Positions 23,961 to 31,927 of a DNA stretch of 64,000 nt are shown here, in pieces (the first letter of the stretch is position 1; each line of letters starts with the position of its first letter). Origin of the DNA: Sporosarcina koreensis (GTDB taxonomy: Bacteria > Bacillota > Bacilli > Bacillales_A > Planococcaceae); NCBI RefSeq assembly GCF_000826145.2, contig NZ_LN651335.1, forward strand, positions 62,001 to 126,000, given 5' to 3'. A model generated the notes under the pieces. That model was not told where the DNA came from, made no database searches, and saw only the letters and a program-made list of their open reading frames with translations. The position numbers and the translations under genes are program-made.

Positions 23961-24125
23961 TTATAGGGTGGGGTACATATCGATTTTCAAAAGGCTGAGG
24001 GCACTTTGGATCAGGTTAATGTCAGTGAGGATATCAGGCTTCAATTGGGCGGGCGCAAGTTGAAATTCTTTGTTGAGGTGATGTAACTCACGGATCATCA
24101 CATAATTTTCGCACTCTGTCTGCAT
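23961..24125 (-). CDS. Small hypothetical protein, 54 aa
   Basis: An ATG at 24125 is preceded by AGAGGAGGGAC 5-6 bases upstream, one of the best ribosome-binding sites in the window, and opens a 54-codon frame ending in TAA. The product begins MQTECENYVM, contains IRELHHLNKEFQLAPAQL, and is predicted to be mostly helical and soluble. It is similar in size to Spo0E-like phosphatases but lacks their SQxLD signature, so I do not assign it. It is monocistronic on the minus strand and followed at a distance by a weak terminator. Confidence 0.65.
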   Translation of the reverse strand: MQTECENYVMIRELHHLNKEFQLAPAQLKPDILTDINLIQSALSLLKIDMYPTL

Positions 24126-24283
24126 AATCTGTCCCTCCTCTTATGCCATTTTACCCCGCAAAATGAAGCTATAAACAATAAATGCTCATTAGCTTTAAAG
24201 TTTTGTTACAAATGTTACAAAGTTGGGTCTTGCTGAGATGGAGTGAGAAAAGATGTTGGAGACCGTTTCCACAGCATTAAAAT

Positions 24284-24311
24284 AACCGTCTGCAGAAACA
24301 TGCAGACGGTT
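24284..24311 (-). terminator. Intrinsic terminator of the ABC exporter operon
   Basis: AACCGTCTGCA pairs with TGCAGACGGTT around a six-base loop. On the minus strand it is followed by ATTTTAA. It lies directly after the stop codon of the permease gene. Confidence 0.75.
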
Positions 24312-24316
24312 GCCGG

Positions 24317-25258
24317 TCAGGCTGTGATGTCCCGTTTTGTGAAAACTCCGTAGCTGATGATCAGGAAAATGACCCAATATACAGCCAGGACGGCAAGTGA
24401 AAACGGCAGTGTAATGTCATCATGCAGCCGGAAATTCGACTCATAGATCGTCAAATCCATATGTGTGAACAGCAGGTACTTCACAATCTCGAATCGGCTC
24501 AGCAGAGAGACGACGATGTTGCCGGTGAAATAGATGAACAGCGACAAGCCGATCGCCATGCCGCTCGAGCGGAAGACACTGCCGATCATGAACGCGAAGG
24601 AGGCCGTGATGACCACGTTGCCGAACGACAGCAGCAGGACGTAGAGGCCATGGCTCCAGACGGATACTTCCACGACCTTCCCTCCCGAAACGGCAAGCGC
24701 CTGGCCGCCGCCGGCCGGGAAGAAGATGAACGCGCAGAGGATTGTCGTCGCGAAACCAATCATCATCAGCAGGACGCCGAACAGCAGGACGGCTGCGTAC
24801 TTGGACGTCAGGATCTTCCATCGCTTGACCGGTCGGGTCAGCAGCATTTTGATCGTCCCTTGGGAAAACTCCGAAGCGACGATGCCGGCTGCGACGATGA
24901 CTGTCAAAAGCAGGGCGATGCTGCCGACGGACGGATCATAGATCATCCCTTCCCGGCTGATATCCCCGATAGGCGGGATATCGTTGGCCAGCCGGTATTC
25001 ATTCATCATCACCCGCTCTTCGGTCATCCGTTTGCTCTCGCCCTTCAGCAAGTCAGCATCGAGAGAACTCTTATCTTGGGTAAGTTCGGCTTGGGCGGCG
25101 GTTCTCCAATCAGGCGTACCGTCGTCAGCCGTCAGCGTTTCCGTCCATTTGACAAGACCGACCATCCCGATGACGAGGAGGACGACCAGGCCTGCCATCA
25201 CCCAGGTCCCTTTTTTCGACCACAACTTCATCCATTCATTCTGCAGAAGTTTCAGCAA
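24317..25258 (-). CDS. ABC-2 type exporter permease
   Basis: A 313-residue membrane protein with an N-terminal cytoplasmic start (LLQNEWMKLWSKKGTW), a first membrane segment, a 90-residue external loop and about five further segments. This is the layout of bacitracin- or sodium-efflux-type permeases (BcrB/NatB-like). It overlaps the ATPase gene by 23 bases and is its membrane partner. The motif FSQGTIKMLLTRPVKRWKI (about 130-148) is the typical coupling region. The transported substrate is unknown; lantibiotic or peptide self-protection, or lipid-linked targets, are common for this group. Confidence 0.85.
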   Translation of the reverse strand: MLKLLQNEWMKLWSKKGTWVMAGLVVLLVIGMVGLVKWTETLTADDGTPDWRTAAQAELTQDKSSLDADLLKGESKRMTEERVMMNEYRLANDIPPIGDISREGMIYDPSVGSIALLLTVIVAAGIVASEFSQGTIKMLLTRPVKRWKILTSKYAAVLLFGVLLMMIGFATTILCAFIFFPAGGGQALAVSGGKVVEVSVWSHGLYVLLLSFGNVVITASFAFMIGSVFRSSGMAIGLSLFIYFTGNIVVSLLSRFEIVKYLLFTHMDLTIYESNFRLHDDITLPFSLAVLAVYWVIFLIISYGVFTKRDITA

Positions 25259-26159
25259 TCTGCCCGCCCCCTGTCATCTCTAGGAATTGGTCTTCCAGTG
25301 TCTTGCGGTGCGGCTGGACGGTGAAAACATCGAGCCCTTCCGTGGTGAGCGTCTGGACGATCGCGGGGATCTGGGCCTTCTCTGCCTGGATGATGAATCC
25401 ATCCTGCAGCGGCTCTGCAGGGAAACCAGCGGTCTCCAGGAGCTGGGCCGTCTTTCCGGCAGGCATCGCTTCTATGTAGACATGCGATTCGTTCGTCTCC
25501 CGGACGTCCCGGATATCTACGAGTTTCCCGTTCTGGATGACGGCAATCCGGTCGCACATCAGCTCGATCTCGGACAGCATATGGCTCGAGACAAACACCG
25601 AAACGCCTTCCGTTTCCGCAATCCGGCGCAAGTAGGTCCGGAACTCCCGGATGCCGGCCGGGTCGAGTCCGTTGGTCGGTTCGTCCAGGATCAGGAACTT
25701 CGGCCGGTGCAGCAACGCCTGCGCCAGACCGAGCCGCTGCCGCATACCGAGGGAATAGGTGCCGACTTTTTCATGGATGCGGTTCTGCATCCCGACCTGC
25801 TGAACGATTTCCTCGATGCGCTCTTTGGTGACCCCTTTGTGCATCCGTGCGAAATGCAGCAGGTTTTTATAACCGGACATGAACTTATACATCTCCGGAT
25901 TTTCCACGATGACACCGACTTTGGACAGGGCTTCTTCAAAACCGGCGGACAGGGTCTGGCCGTCGATGACCACCTCACCGCCGCTTTTTTTCATCAGCCC
26001 GACCATCATCCGGATCGTGGTTGTCTTCCCGGCCCCATTCGGTCCGAGAAACCCGGTGATCTGCCCCGGGTACAGCAGCAGACTGACATCATCGATGATC
26101 TTCTTGCCGCGGATGGACTTCGATAAATTCTTCAGCTCCACAATCGGAGTCTGTTCCAT
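25236..26159 (-). CDS. ABC transporter ATP-binding protein (BcrA-like)
   Basis: A 307-residue ATPase with Walker A GPNGAGKT (about residues 39-46), signature LGMRQRLGLAQALL, Walker B FLILDEPTNGLD and switch histidine SSH. The C-terminal extension of about 80 residues (AMPAGKTAQLLETAGF onwards) is typical of exporter ATPases of the BcrA group. It is the first gene of a two-gene operon with the ABC-2 permease. The start ATG at 26159 has AGGAGGC 6-7 bases upstream. Confidence 0.92.
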   Translation of the reverse strand: MEQTPIVELKNLSKSIRGKKIIDDVSLLLYPGQITGFLGPNGAGKTTTIRMMVGLMKKSGGEVVIDGQTLSAGFEEALSKVGVIVENPEMYKFMSGYKNLLHFARMHKGVTKERIEEIVQQVGMQNRIHEKVGTYSLGMRQRLGLAQALLHRPKFLILDEPTNGLDPAGIREFRTYLRRIAETEGVSVFVSSHMLSEIELMCDRIAVIQNGKLVDIRDVRETNESHVYIEAMPAGKTAQLLETAGFPAEPLQDGFIIQAEKAQIPAIVQTLTTEGLDVFTVQPHRKTLEDQFLEMTGGGQIAETSAE

Positions 26160-26353
26160 GATGTATGCCTCCTTTGAATGGTTCTGGATTTCATCCCTGT
26201 CTGAGTATACGGACCACTACCCGAAACGTTCCGGTTTTTATGAGAAAGGAATGTGTCGAAGGCAGTCCGTACAAAAATGGAGCGTCTGACACGCCATTCA
26301 GCCGCCTGAAGGATTACAATAGGGACAACAAACAAGCACGAGGGGGAGCAGGA

Positions 26354-27394
26354 ATGGAAATTGGAGTGAGTACGTTCGTCGAAACGACACCGGATCCGGC
26401 GACGGGAGAGACAAAAAGCCACGCGGAGCGTCTGCGGGAAGTAGTGGAAGAAATTGTGCTTGCAGATCGAGTGGGTCTCGATGTGTTCGGTGTAGGTGAG
26501 CATCACCGGAAAGATTATGCATCCTCATCGCCGGCAGTCCTGCTCGCAGCGGCTGCCCCGCAGACGTTCTCCATCCGGCTGACGAGTGCGGTATCCGTCC
26601 TGTCGTCCGCCGATCCGGTCCGGGTATTCCAGGAATTCGCCACGCTGGACGGCATCTCGAACGGCCGGGCGGAAATCATGGCGGGCCGGGGGTCGTTCAT
26701 CGAATCGTTTCCGCTGTTCGGACAGGATCTGGCCGATTATGACGAGCTGTTCGATGAAAAACTGGATTTGCTGCTGAAAGTGAGGGATCACGAAGTCGTC
26801 AACTGGCAGGGGACACACCGGCCGTCGATTGACGGGCGCGGTGTGTATCCGCGGCCCGTCCAGGACCCGCTGCCCATCTGGATCGGCAGCGGCGGCAATC
26901 CTGACTCCGTCCGGCGCGCTGGCGAGCTCGGTCTGCCGCTCGTGCTCGCTATCATTGGCGGGGAGCCGTCCCGGTTTGAGCCGCTGGTCCGCCTGTATAA
27001 GCGGACAGCGGCTGCGGCAGGCCATGACGTCAGTAAGCTGCAGATCGCTGTCCACTCGCACGGATTTGTCGGGGAAACAACCAGGGCGGCGGCAGACGCG
27101 TTCTTCCCGTCGACCCAGTATGCCATGAACGTCCTCGGGCGGGAGCGCGGCTGGGGACCCTATACACGGGAAACGTTCGACGAGGCCCGCAGTCTGGAAG
27201 GCGCCCTGTACGTCGGTGATGCCGAGTATGTCGCAAAGAAGATCATCAAACTGGAGAAGGACCTTGGCATCACACGTTTCTTCCTTCACGTGCCGGTCGG
27301 CTCCATGCCGCATGACGAGGTGATGAGCGCCATCCGCCTGCTCGGAGCGGAAGTTGCGCCGCGTGTGCGGGAGGCTGTACAAAAAAGAAGATGA
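26354..27394 (+). CDS. LLM-class flavin-dependent oxidoreductase
   Basis: A 346-residue protein of the bacterial luciferase-like monooxygenase family, expected to use reduced FMN in the cytoplasm. Family blocks are GVGEHHRKDYASSSPAVLLA near residue 50, LTSAVSVLSSADPVRVFQEF, NGRAEIMAGRGSF and PLPIWIGSGG. The ATG at 26354 follows AGGGGGAGCAGG; longer frames start within the promoter region. A -10-like TACAAT lies about 40 bases upstream. It has its own terminator and no partner gene, so the substrate is not known. Confidence 0.9.
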   Translation: MEIGVSTFVETTPDPATGETKSHAERLREVVEEIVLADRVGLDVFGVGEHHRKDYASSSPAVLLAAAAPQTFSIRLTSAVSVLSSADPVRVFQEFATLDGISNGRAEIMAGRGSFIESFPLFGQDLADYDELFDEKLDLLLKVRDHEVVNWQGTHRPSIDGRGVYPRPVQDPLPIWIGSGGNPDSVRRAGELGLPLVLAIIGGEPSRFEPLVRLYKRTAAAAGHDVSKLQIAVHSHGFVGETTRAAADAFFPSTQYAMNVLGRERGWGPYTRETFDEARSLEGALYVGDAEYVAKKIIKLEKDLGITRFFLHVPVGSMPHDEVMSAIRLLGAEVAPRVREAVQKRR

Positions 27395-27400
27395 ATTGCA

Positions 27401-27440
27401 AAAAGGACACAGACGGAATCTGCCGTCTGTGTCCTTTCTT
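27401..27440. terminator. Bidirectional intrinsic terminator
   Basis: AAAAGGACACAGACGG (27401-27416) pairs with CCGTCTGTGTCCTTT (27423-27437) around a six-base loop, between convergent genes. Confidence 0.9.
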
Positions 27441-27684
27441 ATGAGAATACGAATCTCTGCAGCAACAGCAGCACCACGATCAACCCGGAATACCGGATGA
27501 ATGCTTGCCGGCTGAACTGGCGTGTGAAAATGGAAAATACGAACAGATAGCCGACCTGCATGACTGAAACGATCCACTCCGGGACATGCAGCCAGGACCC
27601 GATTCCCGCCACCAGCAAGATGATGACAAGATGCACACCGTCATAAGGCGTATTCACCGTTTCGTCCTGTGTCCGCTCTCGCAT
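27439..27684 (-). CDS. Hypothetical small membrane protein, 81 aa
   Basis: The product has two or three hydrophobic segments (about residues 17-33, 37-53 and 63-78) with short charged loops and a soluble N terminus (RERTQDETVN). I do not recognise a family. An AAAGGAGC ribosome-binding site supports the ATG at 27684. It converges on the monooxygenase gene and shares its terminator. Confidence 0.65.
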   Translation of the reverse strand: MRERTQDETVNTPYDGVHLVIILLVAGIGSWLHVPEWIVSVMQVGYLFVFSIFTRQFSRQAFIRYSGLIVVLLLLQRFVFS

Positions 27685-27902
27685 AGGAACCGCTCCTTTC
27701 CGCCTGCCGGACTCTGCATAGCCGTTCGAATACAGGGCCGGTCAGATGCATAGCGTAATCTATCCACGGACCTCCTATAGGACAGGCGGCCTAGTGTGAG
27801 AGGTTACAACAAATTTATCAATTCCGATTATTCATTATTATAACATCATTCTATCCCGAATTCTTGGTATACTGGAGAAAAGTTGAAAGGTTGTGCTGTT
27901 GA

Positions 27903-29426
27903 ATGGTATCCAAACATTTCCTGAAAAAAGCTTTTCTCGCAGTTGCGATTGCGGGCGTCGCTGTCCTGCCGATTGCCTATGAGCATACAGTGCCTGTTCT
28001 CACAGCCTCGGCGGCATTCATCGCCCCGCCTGCAAGCGCTCACATTTCGTTATCGAAAAAGCTGGATATCCTGCTGGCGGATCCGAAACTGAAGGGCGGC
28101 ATCACCGGCGTCAGTGTCCGGAATGCCGATACGGGAGATACCCTTTATTCCAATATGGCGGACATCCGTCTTCGCCCCGCGTCCAATATGAAATTACTGA
28201 CAGGAGCAGCCGCGCTGGACGTCCTCGGTTCCGATTACACATACGAGACGGAAATTTTGACAACAGGAAAACAGAAAGGACCCGTCCTGAAGGGGGACCT
28301 CTATTTGAAAGGGAAAGGGGACCCCACCTTGCTGGAACGTGACCTGCAAGGGTTTGCGAAACAGCTAAAACAGCAGGGGATCCGCAAAGTGCAGGGTGAT
28401 CTGTACGCGGACGACACGTGGTACGACGATGACCGTTATTCCCAGGACCTGAACTGGTCGGACGAATTCAATTACGTCGGTGCGCAAGTATCTGCGCTCA
28501 ATCTGTCACCGAACGAAGACTATGATACAGGCACCGTCATCGTGGAAGTAAAACCGGGAGCCGCAGCCGGTGACAAGCCGTCTGTGACGCTGACACCCGC
28601 AACAGAAACCTCAGTAATTGTAAACGAAGCGAAGACAGTGGCAGCGGACGGGAAGAAGTCCATTTCCATCCACCGCGAACACGGAACGAACCGGATTATC
28701 GTCGAGGGAGCCATTCCTGCAGGCGCGTCCCCCTCCCGTTCGTGGACTGCGGTCTGGGAACCTTCCGAGATGACGCTCGATGTATTCGGAAATGCCCTGA
28801 AAGCGGAAGGCATCCAAGTCCTCGGCAAGAAAGGGCTGCAGCGTGCGGCCGCTCCTGGGTCGGCCAAAGTGCTCGCTTCCAAGGAGTCGATGCCGCTGAG
28901 CGAAATCTTCATCCCGTTCATGAAGCTGAGCAACAACGGCCATGCAGAGATGCTCGTCAAGGAGATGGGGCGCACTGTAAAGGGGGAGGGCAGCTGGAAC
29001 GCTGGTCTTGCCGTCATGGGAGATACGCTGGAACGGCTCGGTATCCCGAAAAACACGGTCGTACTGCGCGATGGGTCGGGTATGTCACACAAAAACCTCG
29101 TGTCCTCCGAAACATTGACGGCGCTGCTGATCCGGGCCCAGCAGGAGCCGTGGTATCCGGCGTACCGCGAATCGCTGCCGCTCGCAGGGGAAGCGGATCG
29201 GATGGTCGGCGGGACGCTCCGCAACCGGCTGAAAGGGGAGGCGACGAAAGGAACAGTCGCTGCAAAGACCGGATCGATCACCGGCGTTTCCGCACTGTCC
29301 GGCTATGCCGAGACGACCAAGGGAACTCCCGTCGTCTTCTCGATCATGATCAATAACTACATCACCGGGCCGGTCACACCGATCGAAGATGCGATTGTGA
29401 CGGCGATTGCGGAATCAGACTTATAA
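27903..29426 (+). CDS. dacB: D-alanyl-D-alanine carboxypeptidase/endopeptidase, PBP4 (S13) family
   Basis: A 507-residue penicillin-binding protein. A long N-terminal hydrophobic segment and ASAHI end the probable signal peptide (about residues 1-48). Catalytic motifs are SNMK (active serine and lysine), SNNGHAE and KTGS near the C terminus, separated by the inserted domains typical of class C low-molecular-mass PBPs. It should trim or cleave peptidoglycan stem peptides outside the membrane. An extended -10 (TGG-TATACT, 27868-27873) precedes it by 30 bases. A terminator follows. The symbol follows the E. coli PBP4 name; the B. subtilis orthologue is called dacC. Confidence 0.92.
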   Translation: MVSKHFLKKAFLAVAIAGVAVLPIAYEHTVPVLTASAAFIAPPASAHISLSKKLDILLADPKLKGGITGVSVRNADTGDTLYSNMADIRLRPASNMKLLTGAAALDVLGSDYTYETEILTTGKQKGPVLKGDLYLKGKGDPTLLERDLQGFAKQLKQQGIRKVQGDLYADDTWYDDDRYSQDLNWSDEFNYVGAQVSALNLSPNEDYDTGTVIVEVKPGAAAGDKPSVTLTPATETSVIVNEAKTVAADGKKSISIHREHGTNRIIVEGAIPAGASPSRSWTAVWEPSEMTLDVFGNALKAEGIQVLGKKGLQRAAAPGSAKVLASKESMPLSEIFIPFMKLSNNGHAEMLVKEMGRTVKGEGSWNAGLAVMGDTLERLGIPKNTVVLRDGSGMSHKNLVSSETLTALLIRAQQEPWYPAYRESLPLAGEADRMVGGTLRNRLKGEATKGTVAAKTGSITGVSALSGYAETTKGTPVVFSIMINNYITGPVTPIEDAIVTAIAESDL

Positions 29427-29429
29427 GCA

Positions 29430-29470
29430 AAGAAAGCAGGCAGCCCTTTAGGAGAGCTGTCTGCTTTCTT
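29430..29470. terminator. Bidirectional intrinsic terminator
   Basis: AAGAAAGCAG (29430-29439) pairs with CTGCTTTCTT (29461-29470), with an inner GCAGC/GCTGT stem. It serves the D,D-carboxypeptidase gene and the convergent coiled-coil gene. Confidence 0.85.
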
Positions 29471-29811
29471 CATTCTGCCTGCTTCATCTTCGTTTCCAAA
29501 TCGAACAGCCGGACTTTAATGGAGCTGATATCCGCGTCAATCTCTTTTCTATCGGCCAGACGCTGGGCCGTCTGATGCTCGAATTGACCGCCGATCCCTT
29601 CCAGTGTCCGATCGACTTTATCGAACCGCCTGTCCATTTCCGTCCGCAAGTCATTGAGCCCCGTCTTCAAACTGACAACGTCTTCCTTCAATCCACTGAC
29701 GTCTTCTTTCAGCCCGCCGACGTCTTCTTTCAATCCGCCGATATCTTTCTTCACGTCCCGCATATCCGCTGAGAGATCCAGCAGCAATTGCATAATCTTC
29801 TCTTCCATCAT
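29470..29811 (-). CDS. Coiled-coil protein with seven-residue repeats, 113 aa
   Basis: A highly charged, probably entirely helical soluble protein. Residues 25-52 contain four heptads (GGLKEDV, GGLKEDV, SGLKEDV, VSLKTGL), followed by further heptads to the end. Such proteins form parallel or antiparallel coiled coils and resemble small DUF1640-like or phage-tail-associated helical proteins, but no function is assigned. GGAGGGG upstream supports the ATG at 29811; the next ATG (29808) is equally possible. It is a single-gene unit next to glycerate kinase. Confidence 0.7.
   Translation of the reverse strand: MMEEKIMQLLLDLSADMRDVKKDIGGLKEDVGGLKEDVSGLKEDVVSLKTGLNDLRTEMDRRFDKVDRTLEGIGGQFEHQTAQRLADRKEIDADISSIKVRLFDLETKMKQAE
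29656..29739. repeat. 21-bp tandem repeat inside the coiled-coil gene
   Basis: Four head-to-tail 21-bp units encode the GGLKEDV-type heptads. The first three are nearly identical at DNA level, the fourth is diverged. Such near-identical units can change copy number by slippage without shifting the frame. Confidence 0.75.
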
Positions 29812-29910
29812 GCAAGCCCCTCCGATCCGTTGTTAGGAACAGTATACCGCAGACAGTTGGACTTGTCCAGCGGAAAGGGAACGTATGTTTCACTTTTGGT
29901 CAGGGTAATT

Positions 29911-31041
29911 TCACCCATCAACCCGTTCTTTCAGGATCCTGTATGCCGTCTGCTGCAGCAGATACTCTGCGTCCGCCATCGCCTGCAAGCGTGTCACGTG
30001 CGGAGTGACGAGACTGTGCAGGGATGAAAAACGGGCCTGAAGCAGAGGGATGGCCTGTTCGTCGATCATTCCCGAGAGCAATACGGCAGGGACTCCGTAC
30101 TCGTCTGCGATCCTCGCGATGCCGTCCGGCGCTTTCCCGGCAAGCGTCTGCTGGTCCGACCGGCCTTCGCCGGTGATGACCAGGTCGGCATCCTGCAAAT
30201 GGTGCCGGAAAAGGAGCGCTTCCAGGACAAGGTCGATCCCCGGCTGGAACTCGGCAGGGAAGAAAGCGGCGAACGCCGCACCCGTCCCGCCGGCAGCCCC
30301 TGTGTGAGGCGTCAGGCTGAGATCCTGGCCGGTCGCCCGCTCAATTACCTGTAAAAACTGCGTGAGCCCGGTTTCCAGCCGTACAACATCTTCCCGACCT
30401 GCGCCTTTCTGAGGAGCAAATACGGCGGCTGCGCCTCCCGGTCCGATCAGCGGATTCGTCACATCGCAGGCGATCCGAAACGTACAGGCTGCGATGCGCG
30501 GATCGAACGATTCCATCCGTATCTCCTGCAGCTGTGCCAGTGCTGCCCCGCCGCGGGGAAGTTCTTCTCCGCGGCTGTCGAGCAGCTGCATGCCGAGCGC
30601 CTGCAGGAGTCCGGCCCCTCCATCTGTCGTCGCACTGCCGCCGAGACCGATCAGGAAGTTGCGGTGACCTTCGTCGAGCGCATGCCGCAGCAGCTGCCCC
30701 ATGCCATAAGTGGATGCGGTCAGCGGCGCGTATTCATCAGACAATAGGCGCATCAGCCCTGAACTCTCCGCCAGCTCGATAACACAGGCCGTTTCGCTTC
30801 CGAGTACGCCGTACCGTGCGGAAACCATCCTGCCGATGGGATCTTCGGCCATTATGCTGACCGTATGGCCGCCTGTCGCATTCACAAGGTTCTCCATCGT
30901 TCCTTCACCGCCGTCTGCTGCAGGCAGAAGGACACAGTCAGCATCCGGAACCGCCTGCTGCACACCGGCAGCAATCGCGGCAGCTGCGTCGCCTGCCGTC
31001 AGGCTTCCTTTGAACGAATCCGGTGCAATGAGGATTTTCAT
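29911..31041 (-). CDS. Glycerate kinase (GarK/GlxK family)
   Basis: Phosphorylates glycerate with ATP, the last step in channeling glyoxylate or glucarate to glycolysis. The 376-residue protein has the family N terminus MKILIAPDSFKGSLTA, the block DGGEGTMENLV, GLGGSATTDGGAG (about residues 130-142) and ITGEGRSDQQTL near residue 290. The ATG at 31041 follows GGAGGGATTC; a longer frame upstream overlaps pgeF and is not used. Enteric allantoin clusters contain this enzyme, but here it lies 7 kb from the allantoate genes and follows pgeF by 16 bases, probably in one transcript. Confidence 0.93.
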   Translation of the reverse strand: MKILIAPDSFKGSLTAGDAAAAIAAGVQQAVPDADCVLLPAADGGEGTMENLVNATGGHTVSIMAEDPIGRMVSARYGVLGSETACVIELAESSGLMRLLSDEYAPLTASTYGMGQLLRHALDEGHRNFLIGLGGSATTDGGAGLLQALGMQLLDSRGEELPRGGAALAQLQEIRMESFDPRIAACTFRIACDVTNPLIGPGGAAAVFAPQKGAGREDVVRLETGLTQFLQVIERATGQDLSLTPHTGAAGGTGAAFAAFFPAEFQPGIDLVLEALLFRHHLQDADLVITGEGRSDQQTLAGKAPDGIARIADEYGVPAVLLSGMIDEQAIPLLQARFSSLHSLVTPHVTRLQAMADAEYLLQQTAYRILKERVDG

Positions 31042-31057
31042 AGAATCCCTCCTCAGG

Positions 31058-31816
31058 TCACCGCAGGACGACAAACGCCAGATGGCGCCCGGCCTGTTTG
31101 TTCTCGCGGTATGAGAAACCATCCCCGCTCTTGAAGGTGCAGGTGGGATCGACTGTAATATTTTCGGTAATTATGCCTGCACGTTCGCATTGCGTTTTCA
31201 CGGTCTGCTTATTGTCGATATGGAATTTGCCGGTTTCCTCGTTGTATTGAATGAACGGTCCGGCGTATCCGAGTGCCCGGAACCGGTCGCAGACGTCCTG
31301 ATCCACCTGGAATTTCTCCTGGCTCAGCGCAGGGCCGATATGGACAATGAAGTCTTCAGGCCGGCAGCCTTCCTCTGTCTCCAGGTGGCGCAGCAGTTTC
31401 GGCGTGATCTCCTTCACCGTCCCCTGCCAGCCGGAATGGACGACCGCTGCGACGCCTGCCGGTTCATTGACGAGCAGGACCGGTACGCAGTCTGCCATGA
31501 AGCCCGCGAGCAGGAGGCCCGGTTCCGTTGTATACAGCGCATCCGTATCCGGGATGGCATCCGTCAGGCTGAGCGCGCCGCGGCCGATATCTTTCTTCGT
31601 CACCTTATGAAAGTTCGCACTGTGTGTCTGATTGGCGCAGGTCAGGTCCTGTGCCTGGAATCCAAGAACGGCTGCAAGTGCTGCCCGGTTCCCGAGTACT
31701 GCGTCCGGATCCTTACATGCATGCAGCGCCATATTGTTCTCTTCAGGGGCTGAAGGGTCCCGCAATGTGACTCCGCCTAACCATGTTTGATCGTTTCCGA
31801 TTATCTTCATTTTCAT
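31058..31816 (-). CDS. pgeF: Peptidoglycan editing factor PgeF (laccase-domain, YfiH-like)
   Basis: A 252-residue multicopper-polyphenol-oxidase-fold protein. Zinc/copper-binding histidines and cysteine are seen in NQTHSAN (about residues 63-69), FMADCVPVLL and VHSGWQGT. In E. coli this family removes misincorporated amino acids from UDP-MurNAc peptides; purine nucleoside hydrolysis has also been reported. Several ATG codons cluster at the start; I choose 31816, which is about 8 bases after AAGGCAGG. Glycerate kinase follows after 16 bases. Confidence 0.9.
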   Translation of the reverse strand: MKMKIIGNDQTWLGGVTLRDPSAPEENNMALHACKDPDAVLGNRAALAAVLGFQAQDLTCANQTHSANFHKVTKKDIGRGALSLTDAIPDTDALYTTEPGLLLAGFMADCVPVLLVNEPAGVAAVVHSGWQGTVKEITPKLLRHLETEEGCRPEDFIVHIGPALSQEKFQVDQDVCDRFRALGYAGPFIQYNEETGKFHIDNKQTVKTQCERAGIITENITVDPTCTFKSGDGFSYRENKQAGRHLAFVVLR

Positions 31817-31891
31817 TATCATCACCTGCCTTAACTATACGGAAAAACTGCCGGTTCCGATAGATGGAGAATCGCCCATTGCGGATCAGCC

Positions 31892-31918
31892 GGAAAAGAC
31901 CGCCGGGTGGGCGGTCTT
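31892..31918 (-). terminator. Intrinsic terminator after the molybdopterin oxidoreductase gene
   Basis: On the minus strand AAGACCGCC pairs with GGCGGTCTT around a 5-base loop and is followed by TTCC. It ends the oxidoreductase unit before pgeF. Confidence 0.8.
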
Positions 31919-31927
31919 CGCAAGGTC

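Noticed and set aside
23961..24125. Spo0E-like phosphatase for the 54-residue protein
   Set aside because: Size is right but the SQxLD signature needed for that family is absent.
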